Assembly (NCBI GenBank): GCA_027858965.1
Contig: JAQIBS010000055.1
Span: 1 to 35,326 of the forward strand
DNA: 35,326 bases
From: Kiritimatiellia bacterium
GTDB taxonomy: Bacteria; Verrucomicrobiota; Kiritimatiellia; RFP12; UBA1067
Direction of reading: 5' to 3'
Below are positions 24,646 to 31,995 of the stretch, piece by piece (position 1 is the first letter of the stretch; every line of letters begins with the position of its first letter). A program made the position numbers and the translations under genes. The notes beneath the pieces were generated by a model that saw only the letters and a program-made list of their open reading frames with translations, searched no databases and was not told the origin of the DNA.

Positions 24646-25077
24646 TTATTTAGCAAACAGAGTGGGGGCATCCAGTACATCACGACCCGCGGCTGTGAGT
24701 GCCTCAATGGCTTTGTCAGGGTCATCAAAACGGAAAATCAAGACGGCTTTGGATTCATGCCGGTATGTGAAGGCATACATATACTCAATGTTAACTCCTG
24801 CTTTTCCAATTGTGTCCAGAATTTCCGCCATACCTCCTGGCGTATTGGCGACAGTGGCGGCTACAACTTCGCGAAGGTTAACAACATGTCCGGCCTTTTC
24901 CAGTACATCTCTGGCCTTCTCCCACTCTTCGACAATCAATCGCACGATTCCAAACTGCTGGGTGTCGGCCAGCGAGAGTGTTACAATATTAATTTCGTTA
25001 TTGGCCAGTGTGCGGCAGATGGCATTCAAATGCCCAGGTTTGTTTTCCAAAAATAATGATATTTGCTGAATTTTCAT
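24646..25077 (-). CDS. ACT-ACT amino-acid-binding protein
   Basis: This is a 143-residue cytoplasmic protein made of two ACT domains. The first (about 1-68) starts MKIQQISLFLENKPGHLNAI, and the second (about 70-143) has VAATVANTPGGMAEILDTIGKAGVNIEY. ACT domains bind amino acids and usually regulate partner enzymes. AGGAGA lies 7 nt before ATG 25077; the frame extends further upstream, but that would overlap the preceding gene. Only 10 bp separate it from the second paaK, so the two form an operon. The likely job is sensing an aromatic amino acid for the flanking CoA ligases (inference from context). Confidence 0.88.
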   Translation of the reverse strand: MKIQQISLFLENKPGHLNAICRTLANNEINIVTLSLADTQQFGIVRLIVEEWEKARDVLEKAGHVVNLREVVAATVANTPGGMAEILDTIGKAGVNIEYMYAFTYRHESKAVLIFRFDDPDKAIEALTAAGRDVLDAPTLFAK

Positions 25078-25087
25078 TTTGTTCTCC

Positions 25088-26422
25088 TTATCGCATGTCT
25101 TTAACGCGGTTGAGCTTGCCCTCACTGCGTGGTAGTGTGTTAGGTTCAACCAGCGTAATGGTTGCCGAGATATTGATTATACGTTGAATAGAGTGCGCAA
25201 TCTCAGCTCGCAGGTGCTCCAGTGCTTTAATCTCATCACTGAGAGTTTCTTTAGTGACCTCCACCTGAACTTCAAGTTTGTCTAAATCACCATCACGCGT
25301 GATGTTAATCATATAGTGCGGCAGTACTTTGTCACTCTTAAGCAATCCGGCCTCGATCTGGGAAGGAAATACATTTACACCGCGGATAATGAGCATGTCA
25401 TCACTTCGGGCGCTGACGCGTTCAAATGTGCGGATAGTGCGTCCGCATTCACACTGCTTTGGATTGATGCGTGAAATATCACGTGTGCGATAGCGCAGCA
25501 TCGGTGTGCCGGTACGTGTCAGGGTTGTGAATACCAGCTCTCCGGCTTCGCCGTCAGGTAATGGCTCAAGAGTGTCGGGATTAATAATCTCCGGATAGAA
25601 GTGATCTTCGAAGATGTGCAACCCGTTGTGATATTGACAGTCATTGGCAACGCCGGGTCCGCAGATTTCTGTCAGTCCGTAGATGTCGTGGGCAATGATG
25701 CCGGTTGCATCCTGGATTTTCGTGCGCATCTCTTCGGTCCATGGTTCTGCGCCGAAGATACCGTGTTTCAACTTTGTGTCCTTGCGGATATCAATTCCAC
25801 GTTTGTGGGCTTCATCAATCAGATGCAGAAAGTAACTGGGTGTGCAGGCCATGACCGTAACTCCCATATCCTGCATCATCATCAATTGGCGGTCAGTATT
25901 TCCTCCGGATATCGGCAGTACCGCACAGCCGATGCCCTCTCCGCCGTAGTGCAGTCCCAGTCCGCCAGTGAAGAGTCCGTAGCCATAGGCGACCTGCAGA
26001 ACATCAGAGCTGCGCACACCGCACATGGCAAGAGCACGCATGCAGGCTTGCTGCCACAGAATAATATCGTTTTTTGTGTTGCCGATAACAATGGGTTTGC
26101 CGGTTGTGCCGCTGGAGCAGTGAAAGCGCACAATGTCATTCATTGGACTCGCAAACAGACCAAAGGGATATTCATCACGCAGATCGTTCTTAATCGAAAA
26201 GGGTAGCAGTGCAATATCTTTCAGTGTTTTGATATGCTCTGGTTTTACTCCTCGTTCATCCATGCGTTTGCGGGTTAAAGGAACATTTGCGTAAACCTGT
26301 TTTACAAGTCCCTGTAGACGATGAAGCTGCAGTGCTCTCAGTTGTTCAACCGGCATATAGTCGGGCGCACTGACTGGATGAACAGGGGTATTCTCATCAT
26401 TGGCACAATCTTGATAAAACAT
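25088..26422 (-). CDS. paaK: Phenylacetate-CoA ligase family protein (second copy)
   Basis: This 444-residue paralog of the downstream paaK has the same motifs: HCSSGTTGKPIV (about 103), YGYGLFTGGLGLHYG, DIYGLTEICGPGV, YRTRDIS (about 310) and a C-terminal SDDMLIIRGVNVFPSQIE. The two proteins are clearly homologous but well diverged, so the duplication is not recent. ATG 26422 is chosen for the AGGAGA at 26431-26436 with 8-nt spacing; the open frame continues upstream to 26464 without a better start. A 13-nt palindrome GCATCTCAGATGC at 26461-26473 lies in the leader. It is first in the operon with the ACT protein. Substrate preference versus the other copy cannot be read from sequence. Confidence 0.93.
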   Translation of the reverse strand: MFYQDCANDENTPVHPVSAPDYMPVEQLRALQLHRLQGLVKQVYANVPLTRKRMDERGVKPEHIKTLKDIALLPFSIKNDLRDEYPFGLFASPMNDIVRFHCSSGTTGKPIVIGNTKNDIILWQQACMRALAMCGVRSSDVLQVAYGYGLFTGGLGLHYGGEGIGCAVLPISGGNTDRQLMMMQDMGVTVMACTPSYFLHLIDEAHKRGIDIRKDTKLKHGIFGAEPWTEEMRTKIQDATGIIAHDIYGLTEICGPGVANDCQYHNGLHIFEDHFYPEIINPDTLEPLPDGEAGELVFTTLTRTGTPMLRYRTRDISRINPKQCECGRTIRTFERVSARSDDMLIIRGVNVFPSQIEAGLLKSDKVLPHYMINITRDGDLDKLEVQVEVTKETLSDEIKALEHLRAEIAHSIQRIINISATITLVEPNTLPRSEGKLNRVKDMR

Positions 26423-26613
26423 ATTATGGTTCTCCTGTTTTAAGTTATCTGTCTTACAAAGCATCTCAGATGCAACAGTGTGAATTTACAGTAATTTGTC
26501 TCGATTATTCAAAGCGGAATAACAAATTAATGCCATAATAATATCATTTTGGAAATCCGAGGTGAATAAAAAAAATATAAACTAAAGCAGCGGAGTCGCA
26601 ACCTTATAAAAAT

Positions 26614-26643
26614 TTAACATGGATAGACAGGATCAACAGGATA
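26614..26643 (+). repeat. Short ACAGGATC-type repeat
   Basis: GGATAGACAGGATCAACAGG repeats an ACAGGAT core with a period of about 9, in the 400-bp gap between paaK and the NIF3 gene. No gene is visible in this gap (26423-26822). Confidence 0.5.
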
Positions 26644-26664
26644 TTTTGCTCCAAAAAGTTCTGT

Positions 26665-26723
26665 CACGGAGAAAACAGCATGTTTTCATGTTTTTAGTGC
26701 TTTTTGTGGTTTATTCCTCCGTG
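26665..26723. repeat. Inverted repeat with CACGGAG/CTCCGTG ends
   Basis: The 7-nt ends CACGGAG and CTCCGTG flank about 45 nt that include AACAGCATGTTTTCATGTTT. The words match the ends of the large inverted repeat at 24555-24611, so both may belong to one family. Confidence 0.45.
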
Positions 26724-26773
26724 CCTTCGTGAACTGGCAAAAAAATGTGTGAAAGCAACAAGAAGTTGATGTT

Positions 26774-26797
26774 ATAGCTGCGTTCAGCCGCAGCTAT
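26774..26797 (-). other. Hairpin downstream of the NIF3 gene
   Basis: ATAGCTGCG and CGCAGCTAT pair perfectly around a 6-nt loop, 25 bp past the NIF3-family stop codon. There is no T tract on the minus strand, so it is only a possible transcript end or stabiliser. Confidence 0.45.
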
Positions 26798-26822
26798 GCT
26801 GATTGGATAAGGATATTTGTTG

Positions 26823-27578
26823 TTAAAAAGGGGTTTTGAAATCAATGCACTCCGCCGGAATATTAAGTTCGTTCTTAATTAACTCCGAGAGCGCACGCAC
26901 ACCGAATATTTCTGTAGCATAGTGACCGGCAAAGATAACATTTATTTTGAGCTGTTCGGCCAGGTTGTATCCCAGTAGTGATGGCTCTCCCGTCAGGTAG
27001 AGGTCAAGTCCCAGTTCTTTGGCCTCTCCCACTAGATCCGAGGCCCCGCCTGAGACTATACCGATCTTCTGGATGCTATCTGTTCCAAAGTTCAGGGCGT
27101 TGAATGAGGTCGATACTACGTTGTTGACCCTTGCGCAAATTTCATCAAAACTGAGCGCTTCTGTCAGTTCAGCGGTAAAGCCAATGTTCTGTCCGTGATA
27201 ATCAAAAGCCGATTCAGCTTCAATTAGTTTAAGTATTTTGCAGATCTGGGCGTTATTGCCATACTCGGCATGGGCATCCAAAGGCAGGTGGCAGGCGTAG
27301 ATGGCAATGTTGTTTTTGATGGCAAAAGAGATGATCTCATAGTTTAGTCCAGTTATATACTGGAGGGAGTCGCCCCAGCTGATGCCATGGTGGCAGACAA
27401 TGCAGTCAGCTCCGCTCTCTTTGGCTTTAGCCAGCAGTTTCAGGTTGGCATCCACTCCACACAGGACCTTAGTCAGAGTGCCGTCATTGGCAACCTGCAG
27501 CCCATTGTTGGAAACATCTTTGAATTTGTCTATTTCAAGGGTCTTGTTTAGAAATTCAGCTAATTCGTTTGTTGTCAT
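26823..27578 (-). CDS. NIF3-family (YbgI-type) dinuclear-metal protein
   Basis: The 251 residues match the compact NIF3/YbgI form. Metal-site motifs are VCHHGISWGD (His63, His64), CHLPLDAHAEYGNN (His97, Asp101 and the following residues) and the C-terminal FAGHYATEIFGV (His and Glu). The family forms toroidal hexamers; it is often annotated as GTP cyclohydrolase 1 type 2, but its true reaction is unsettled. An AGGAAA ribosome site lies just before ATG 27578. It is downstream of the exported thioredoxin-like gene on the same strand, separated by 260 bp of repeat-rich DNA, so shared transcription is doubtful. Confidence 0.92.
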   Translation of the reverse strand: MTTNELAEFLNKTLEIDKFKDVSNNGLQVANDGTLTKVLCGVDANLKLLAKAKESGADCIVCHHGISWGDSLQYITGLNYEIISFAIKNNIAIYACHLPLDAHAEYGNNAQICKILKLIEAESAFDYHGQNIGFTAELTEALSFDEICARVNNVVSTSFNALNFGTDSIQKIGIVSGGASDLVGEAKELGLDLYLTGEPSLLGYNLAEQLKINVIFAGHYATEIFGVRALSELIKNELNIPAECIDFKTPF

Positions 27579-27632
27579 AATTATTTCCTGTAAATTGATT
27601 GAGAACTACTGGCGTTCCGTTGGGCCGCAGAG

Positions 27633-27678
27633 GCTATAGGTTTTAGGATTTAGGCTTTGGGCTTTAGGCTTTAGGCTG
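27633..27678 (+). repeat. 7-nt period repeat (TTTAGGC type), left arm
   Basis: Imperfect copies of TTTAGGC/TTTGGGC run across this stretch. A reverse-complement array follows at 27744-27774. Confidence 0.8.
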
Positions 27679-27743
27679 TTGGGTGAAAACTCTTGTCCAT
27701 TATTTGAAATTTTTAAATGGAAACGTATGGAATTGTGATTTTC

Positions 27744-27774
27744 CAAAAGCCTAACCACCAAAAGCCTAAAGCCC
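27744..27774 (-). repeat. TTTAGGC-type repeat, right inverted arm
   Basis: AAAAGCCTAA and AAAAGCCTAAAGCCC are reverse complements of the left array, about 65 bp away. Together they could form a long imperfect stem between the thioredoxin-like and NIF3 genes. Confidence 0.75.
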
Positions 27775-27838
27775 TGCATCCTTCTTGTCCGTGAGTAGTT
27801 CCGCTTGCGGGACGGAGACTGATGGAATGACTTTGTTA

Positions 27839-28585
27839 TTACTTTTCCCAGTTTTCAAAGACCTTTGTTCCTCTTGGAACTTCGCCACGTCCGTTTTCTG
27901 TGATGAGCTCACCTTTGGAGTTTATCACTACAAATTTGGGAATGCCTTTGACATTAAATGTGTTGGCAAGTTCTGCCTTACGCTTGTCTCCGAAGGGAAG
28001 CGCCAGCCATTTCATGTCCATCTCTTTCATGTATTCATACATGGCATCTTCGCTGCGGTCGGAGCTGACAAAGATGATCTCAAAGGGCTTGCCCTCCGCT
28101 TTCAATGAATCATAAAATTTAACCAGCTCGGGGGTAAATTTACGGCAGGGGGGACACCAATGGGCTGAGAAATATACGCCGATTACTTTATCGCTTAAGG
28201 TGTCAACCGAGACAGGTTTGTTCCGTGAGGTTCTTAATTTTTCTCCAAAAAGAGCGTAGATTTCTTTGGGAGCTTTTTTGACACTCTGTCCCTTTTTGGA
28301 ATTGAGCGCTTTGGTGATCGCTGATTCATTGAAGCTGGCAAGTAGCTTCTGGTCCTCTTCGCAAAGGGCGCTTCCTCTGACCTTTATGGTTTTGCCATCA
28401 GCTTTTTTAAGGTATACGAGCCCATATTGGTTTTTTTCAAAAGAGGCTTCTATGGCATCCCCTTTTTTGCTGGTCCATGTTCTGGAAGCGGTTTTATCAA
28501 ATGTTTTCTCCTCGGCCCTGATTGCCGATACGCTGATAAGTAGGGATAAAAGAAAAGGTATGATAGTTTTTTTGTTATTTTTCAT
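27839..28585 (-). CDS. Exported SHD1-like plus thioredoxin-fold (TlpA/nucleoredoxin-like) protein
   Basis: This 248-residue protein has a signal peptide (about 1-24, ending SAIRA). Residues about 30-90 (RTWTSKKGDAIEASFEKN...KTIKVRGSALCEEDQKLL) look like the SLA1-homology-1-like module common in PVC bacteria. A thioredoxin-fold domain from about 105 to the end has the WCPPCRKF active site with the redox Cys pair near residues 143-146. The cis-Pro region is GIPKFVVI. It is likely a periplasmic thiol-disulfide oxidoreductase. An AAGGAT ribosome site precedes ATG 28585. It is divergent from the Tat-exported isomerase gene. The partner protein is unknown. Confidence 0.88.
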   Translation of the reverse strand: MKNNKKTIIPFLLSLLISVSAIRAEEKTFDKTASRTWTSKKGDAIEASFEKNQYGLVYLKKADGKTIKVRGSALCEEDQKLLASFNESAITKALNSKKGQSVKKAPKEIYALFGEKLRTSRNKPVSVDTLSDKVIGVYFSAHWCPPCRKFTPELVKFYDSLKAEGKPFEIIFVSSDRSEDAMYEYMKEMDMKWLALPFGDKRKAELANTFNVKGIPKFVVINSKGELITENGRGEVPRGTKVFENWEK

Positions 28586-28793
28586 AAGTCATCCTTTGTA
28601 ATGAATAGTTGCTTAACAATGAGGTTTGTCAATATGTGCTTAATATTATCATGGTATTTAGAAAAGAACAAGTTCAAGGGTTTGTTCCGGTATATTATTT
28701 ATTTCGTCTATTACCTCGCTGCTGATTTTGTGATAGTATATGGAGAGTGAACGAGAAGTATATGACTTATTAATCAGAAAATTGGAGTTTGTT

Positions 28794-29786
28794 ATGGCTG
28801 TTAATCGGAGATCATTTTTGAAGGGGACAACACTGGCGGCAGCGGCAACGCTTGCGGCAGGGGGTGTGAATGCAGGAGCTGGAAGTGCAGCCGCGGGGGC
28901 GGTTCCTACACAGCTATTTAAAGCCCATATTAAACCAAAAGCAAGTGACCAGCTCTTTGAAGGTTTAATGAAAGCCGGTATTACCGGTGTGGAGCTGACT
29001 GATAAGACCGTTTCCATTGAAGAAGCACGTGCAGGAAGAAAAATTGCTGAGAAGCATGGTATGACGATTCATTCCTTTATGGGTGGATGGAGTTCGCTGG
29101 GTGAGAGTGATCCTGTTAAACGTAAGCAGTCAGTCGAGGATGTGAAGCAGTGGATTCGGATAACAGCAGCTTACGGTGGTTCAACTATGCTTCTGGTTCC
29201 TCATCGAATTGGCGGTAAGATGCCCAAACCAACAGAATTCAATATTGATTTTGATCCCTCAACGGTCATGGTGAAGAGTGTTGTTGACGGTGATAATGCT
29301 CCTTATAAAAAATATATCGAGGACCATAACAGCGCTACCCTTAATTCCATGAAATCTATTCAGGAGCTGATCCCTGTGGCAGCTAAAGAGGGTGTTATCA
29401 TTGCTGTTGAGAATGTCTGGAACAATCTTTGGGTTAAACCTGAGCTGGCACTGGCCTATCTTAAATCCTTTGATAGTGTCTGGGTTCGTCAGTATTTTGA
29501 CCTCGGTAATCATACCCGTTATGATAAAGCCGAAAAGTGGCTTGATCTCTTTGGTCGTAATATTGCTAAACTGCATATTAAGGATTTCAAAATTGAACGT
29601 GGTGCTAAAAATGATGGTCAGTTTGTTCCGATTGGAAAGGGCAGCATTGACTGGAAATCGGTTAGATCTGCTATCGAGCGGGCTGGATATAACGGTTGGG
29701 TCAGCATTGAGAGTGGTGGTTGGACCGATCAGGAGCACAGCCGTATTCTTGACAGTATCTTTGCCGGAAAGGGTGCCGGAGTTTAG
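28794..29786 (+). CDS. Tat-exported sugar phosphate isomerase/epimerase-like TIM-barrel protein
   Basis: The 330 residues start with a twin-arginine signal (MAVNRRSFLKGTTLAAAATLAAGG), so it is probably exported folded, perhaps with its metal bound. The rest is an AP-endonuclease-2/xylose-isomerase-like barrel. Metal ligands typical of the family are visible in VENVWN (Glu), YFDLGN (Asp), KLHIKDF (His/Asp) and WVSIESGG (Glu). ATG 28794 is chosen because GGAG lies 6 nt upstream and the RR motif falls at residues 5-6; the frame extends upstream to 28740. Related exported proteins are numerous in PVC bacteria and act on sugars or polyols, but the substrate is unknown. A REP-like element follows. 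Confidence 0.88.
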   Translation: MAVNRRSFLKGTTLAAAATLAAGGVNAGAGSAAAGAVPTQLFKAHIKPKASDQLFEGLMKAGITGVELTDKTVSIEEARAGRKIAEKHGMTIHSFMGGWSSLGESDPVKRKQSVEDVKQWIRITAAYGGSTMLLVPHRIGGKMPKPTEFNIDFDPSTVMVKSVVDGDNAPYKKYIEDHNSATLNSMKSIQELIPVAAKEGVIIAVENVWNNLWVKPELALAYLKSFDSVWVRQYFDLGNHTRYDKAEKWLDLFGRNIAKLHIKDFKIERGAKNDGQFVPIGKGSIDWKSVRSAIERAGYNGWVSIESGGWTDQEHSRILDSIFAGKGAGV

Positions 29787-29863
29787 TCGGTTTAACGACG
29801 CGCAAACATGTGCTATCTGTAATGAAGCGCCTACAAGTGGCGTTCGGAATGATGCTCTATCTG

Positions 29864-29926
29864 CCGCCCCAACGGGGCGGATTCACCTTAGCCCTGGGCT
29901 GACATTGCACTGCCCCGTTGGGGCAG
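29864..29926 (-). repeat. REP-like 63-bp element, copy 2
   Basis: This is the reverse-complement copy of the element at 2381-2443, with the same GCCCCAACGGGGC-type ends and six differences by hand alignment. It lies in the 313-bp gap between the isomerase-like gene and tetR. Apart from this element and the promoter at 30042-30071, that gap shows nothing I can support. Confidence 0.85.
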
Positions 29927-30041
29927 ATATTTCACGTCATGTGTTAAGCACCATCTCATCGGGCAATGTTGCCACCCTCCCTGTTTCTGCCAATATCCTT
30001 TTCGTGTCTAAAAAGAATCAGTCATTTGTTTAAATTTGTTG

Positions 30042-30071
30042 TTTACATACCTACCAGAAGGTATGTATAAT
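30042..30071 (+). promoter_or_regulatory. tetR-RND operon promoter with overlapping operator palindrome
   Basis: TTTACA (30042-30047) and a perfect TATAAT (30066-30071) are 18 bp apart. A palindrome with 9-bp arms, TACATACCT and AGGTATGTA around 6 nt (30044-30067), fills the spacer. This is the position and size expected of a TetR/AcrR-type operator, so the downstream regulator probably represses its own operon. The tetR ATG is 28 bp downstream. Confidence 0.82.
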
Positions 30072-30099
30072 AAACGGCATAAATCAATGGAGAGGGATT

Positions 30100-30711
30100 A
30101 TGGCACGAAAAACGAAAGAGGATGCTGCCAAGACAAGGCGTAAGATTCTGAAAGCCGCATTGGATCTGTTTTCTAAAAAAGGATATGACAAAACCACGTT
30201 TGAAGATATTGCCGCCCGTATTAAACTGTCTAAGGGGGCGGTTTACTGGCATTTCAGCAGTAAACCAGAACTTCTACGCCAGGTAGTTATTTACGTTTTT
30301 GATGAGGCAACCGGTGATCAGATGATCATTAACTCGCAGCCGGAGACGTTTGAGGAGCTACGTAGTGGCTTGAAGGAGTGGATGGCACGAGTTCTGACCA
30401 AGCCTCAGAATCGTAAAAATGTAAGGATGCTGATCTCCCTGGATTGGACTCGTCCAGCCTTAAAGGACGTGGCCGATCAGTTCAAGAAACTTGATAACAG
30501 TGTGGTGAAAGTCACGAAGGTTGCATTGACCAGAATACAGGAGCGTGGGGAGATCAGATCGGATGTTGATGTTCAGACCTTTGCATATACAATCGGATTG
30601 ACATGGATTGGAATGCTCCATTGTCAGTTGAGTGTGGAAGAGAAGGAGTATGAAGTAAACGATATTATAGACTGTCTGATGGATTCAGTTGGAAAAAATA
30701 TTTTGGTGTAG
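30100..30711 (+). CDS. TetR/AcrR-family repressor of the RND efflux operon
   Basis: The 203-residue protein has an N-terminal TetR DNA-binding domain: RRKILKAALDLFSKKGYDKTTFEDIAARIKLSKGAVYWHF (about 13-52) is close to the family consensus. The helical C-terminal domain, about 60-200, would bind inducing ligands. A GGAGAGGG ribosome site precedes the ATG. It is the first gene of an operon with a membrane-fusion protein and an RND pump, the arrangement of AcrR-type local regulators. The palindrome at 30044-30067 is its likely binding site. The inducer is unknown. Confidence 0.93.
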   Translation: MARKTKEDAAKTRRKILKAALDLFSKKGYDKTTFEDIAARIKLSKGAVYWHFSSKPELLRQVVIYVFDEATGDQMIINSQPETFEELRSGLKEWMARVLTKPQNRKNVRMLISLDWTRPALKDVADQFKKLDNSVVKVTKVALTRIQERGEIRSDVDVQTFAYTIGLTWIGMLHCQLSVEEKEYEVNDIIDCLMDSVGKNILV

Positions 30712-30750
30712 GGGCTGGCCTTGTGTCTGCCCTACAAAAGGAAAAAATTG

Positions 30751-31995
30751 ATGGAACAAAAAAATAAAGTAAATGATAACATTAATAAAGAGCACCCCGT
30801 TGCAAAATTTTTCGGGGTAATGTTTACGGCAATCTGTGCCTTTATTATCGGGTTTATTGTCAAGGGAATGATACCTGCACCTGCCGGGGGCTTGCCTGCC
30901 GGTCTGCTGCCACCGCCGCCGGGTGATCCGCTGGTGAAACTTGAGAGTGCTATGCTTGGTACTTTAAATCCGCCGGTTTCCTTTATTGGACATGTCGAAC
31001 CGATCCAGGATGTCGATCTCGGTGCGCGGACATCAGGTTACGTAACGAAAGTGAATTTTGCAGAGGGGGCTTTTGTAAAAGCGGGTGATCTTCTGTTTGA
31101 AATAGATTCTGAGTCCTATGAAGCAATGGTTTCAGTTCGCAAGGCTGAATTGGCACAGGCCGTAGCTGAGGTTGAACGCGCAGAGAGTTTTCTTAAAAGA
31201 TTGAGCGCTTCTGATGCACGTGGTATTACACAGGCCGATATGGACACAGCCCAAAGTGATGTTGCTGGTGGTAAGGCTAGGGTTGAACAGGCTAAAGCCA
31301 ATCTGCTGTTGGCTGAAATTGATTTGAAGCACTGTCGGATTATAGCTCCGATTGATGGCAAGATCGGTAAGACCATTGCCAATATCGGGGATTATGTTGC
31401 CCCGGCAATGGGTTCTCTTGCGCGGATTATACAGCTTGATCCTATACGCGTTGTTTTTTCGGTTACAGATCGGGAATACATCGGTATCCGTGAGAAGATT
31501 GCTGAAAATGAGTTGAACGATGAACTTCGTTTGCGACTTAAGCTCCCGACAGGGACAATTCCCGATCTAATCGGTGTGCGTGATTTTGAGGATAATGAGA
31601 TGTCTTTCACAACTGCAACACTGCCGATACGTATCAAATTTGACAATAAAGACAGGTTTCTGATTCCTAACAGTTACGTAACTGTGTTGGTTGATGCAAA
31701 AACTCCTGCTCAGTATCCGGTGGTTTCACAGAGTGCTCTGGTGATCGATGCTGAAGGTGATTCTGTATATGTGATTGGCGAGGATGGCAAGGCTCAGAAA
31801 CGACAGGTCAAGATCGGCGATATAGAAAACGGACGTGTTGAAATTCACAGTGGCGTTAAGGCTGGTGAACGTGTGGTGGTGGAAGGTGTGCTTGGCCTTG
31901 CGGAGGGCGTAAAGGTTCGGTTAGCCGGAGATGCTCCAGCTCCAAAAGAGGGCAAGGCGGCCTCGTCTACAGATGAGGGAGTTGCCAAACAATGA
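30751..31995 (+). CDS. RND efflux periplasmic adaptor (membrane fusion protein, AcrA/MexA type)
   Basis: The 414-residue adaptor links an inner-membrane RND pump to an outer-membrane channel. ATG 30751 follows AAAAGGA by 7 nt and is preferred over TTG 30721. One N-terminal membrane anchor (about 22-42) precedes a Pro-rich linker. The lipoyl half-motif [19 protein letters not shown]...[14 protein letters not shown] (about 75-115) comes next, then an alpha-helical hairpin rich in Ala/Glu (about 120-190), the second lipoyl part, and the beta-barrel and membrane-proximal domains. An uncleaved anchor seems likelier than a lipoprotein because no lipobox Cys is seen. Its stop codon overlaps the start of the pump gene by 4 bp, which implies coupled translation. 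Confidence 0.93.
   Translation: MEQKNKVNDNINKEHPVAKFFGVMFTAICAFIIGFIVKGMIPAPAGGLPAGLLPPPPGDPLVKLESAMLGTLNPPVSFIGHVEPIQDVDLGARTSGYVTKVNFAEGAFVKAGDLLFEIDSESYEAMVSVRKAELAQAVAEVERAESFLKRLSASDARGITQADMDTAQSDVAGGKARVEQAKANLLLAEIDLKHCRIIAPIDGKIGKTIANIGDYVAPAMGSLARIIQLDPIRVVFSVTDREYIGIREKIAENELNDELRLRLKLPTGTIPDLIGVRDFEDNEMSFTTATLPIRIKFDNKDRFLIPNSYVTVLVDAKTPAQYPVVSQSALVIDAEGDSVYVIGEDGKAQKRQVKIGDIENGRVEIHSGVKAGERVVVEGVLGLAEGVKVRLAGDAPAPKEGKAASSTDEGVAKQ

Noticed and set aside
25601..26206. A 201-codon plus-strand frame opposite the second paaK
   Set aside because: It lies wholly antisense to a clear PaaK gene and shows no domain or ribosome site.
27639..27680. A telomere or linear replicon end suggested by TTTAGG words
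   Set aside because: The array is short, internal to the chromosome sequence, faced by its own inverse, and surrounded by normal genes.
29392..30033. A 213-codon plus-strand frame overlapping the isomerase-like gene
   Set aside because: It is out of frame with a well-supported gene, and its tail is just the REP-like element.
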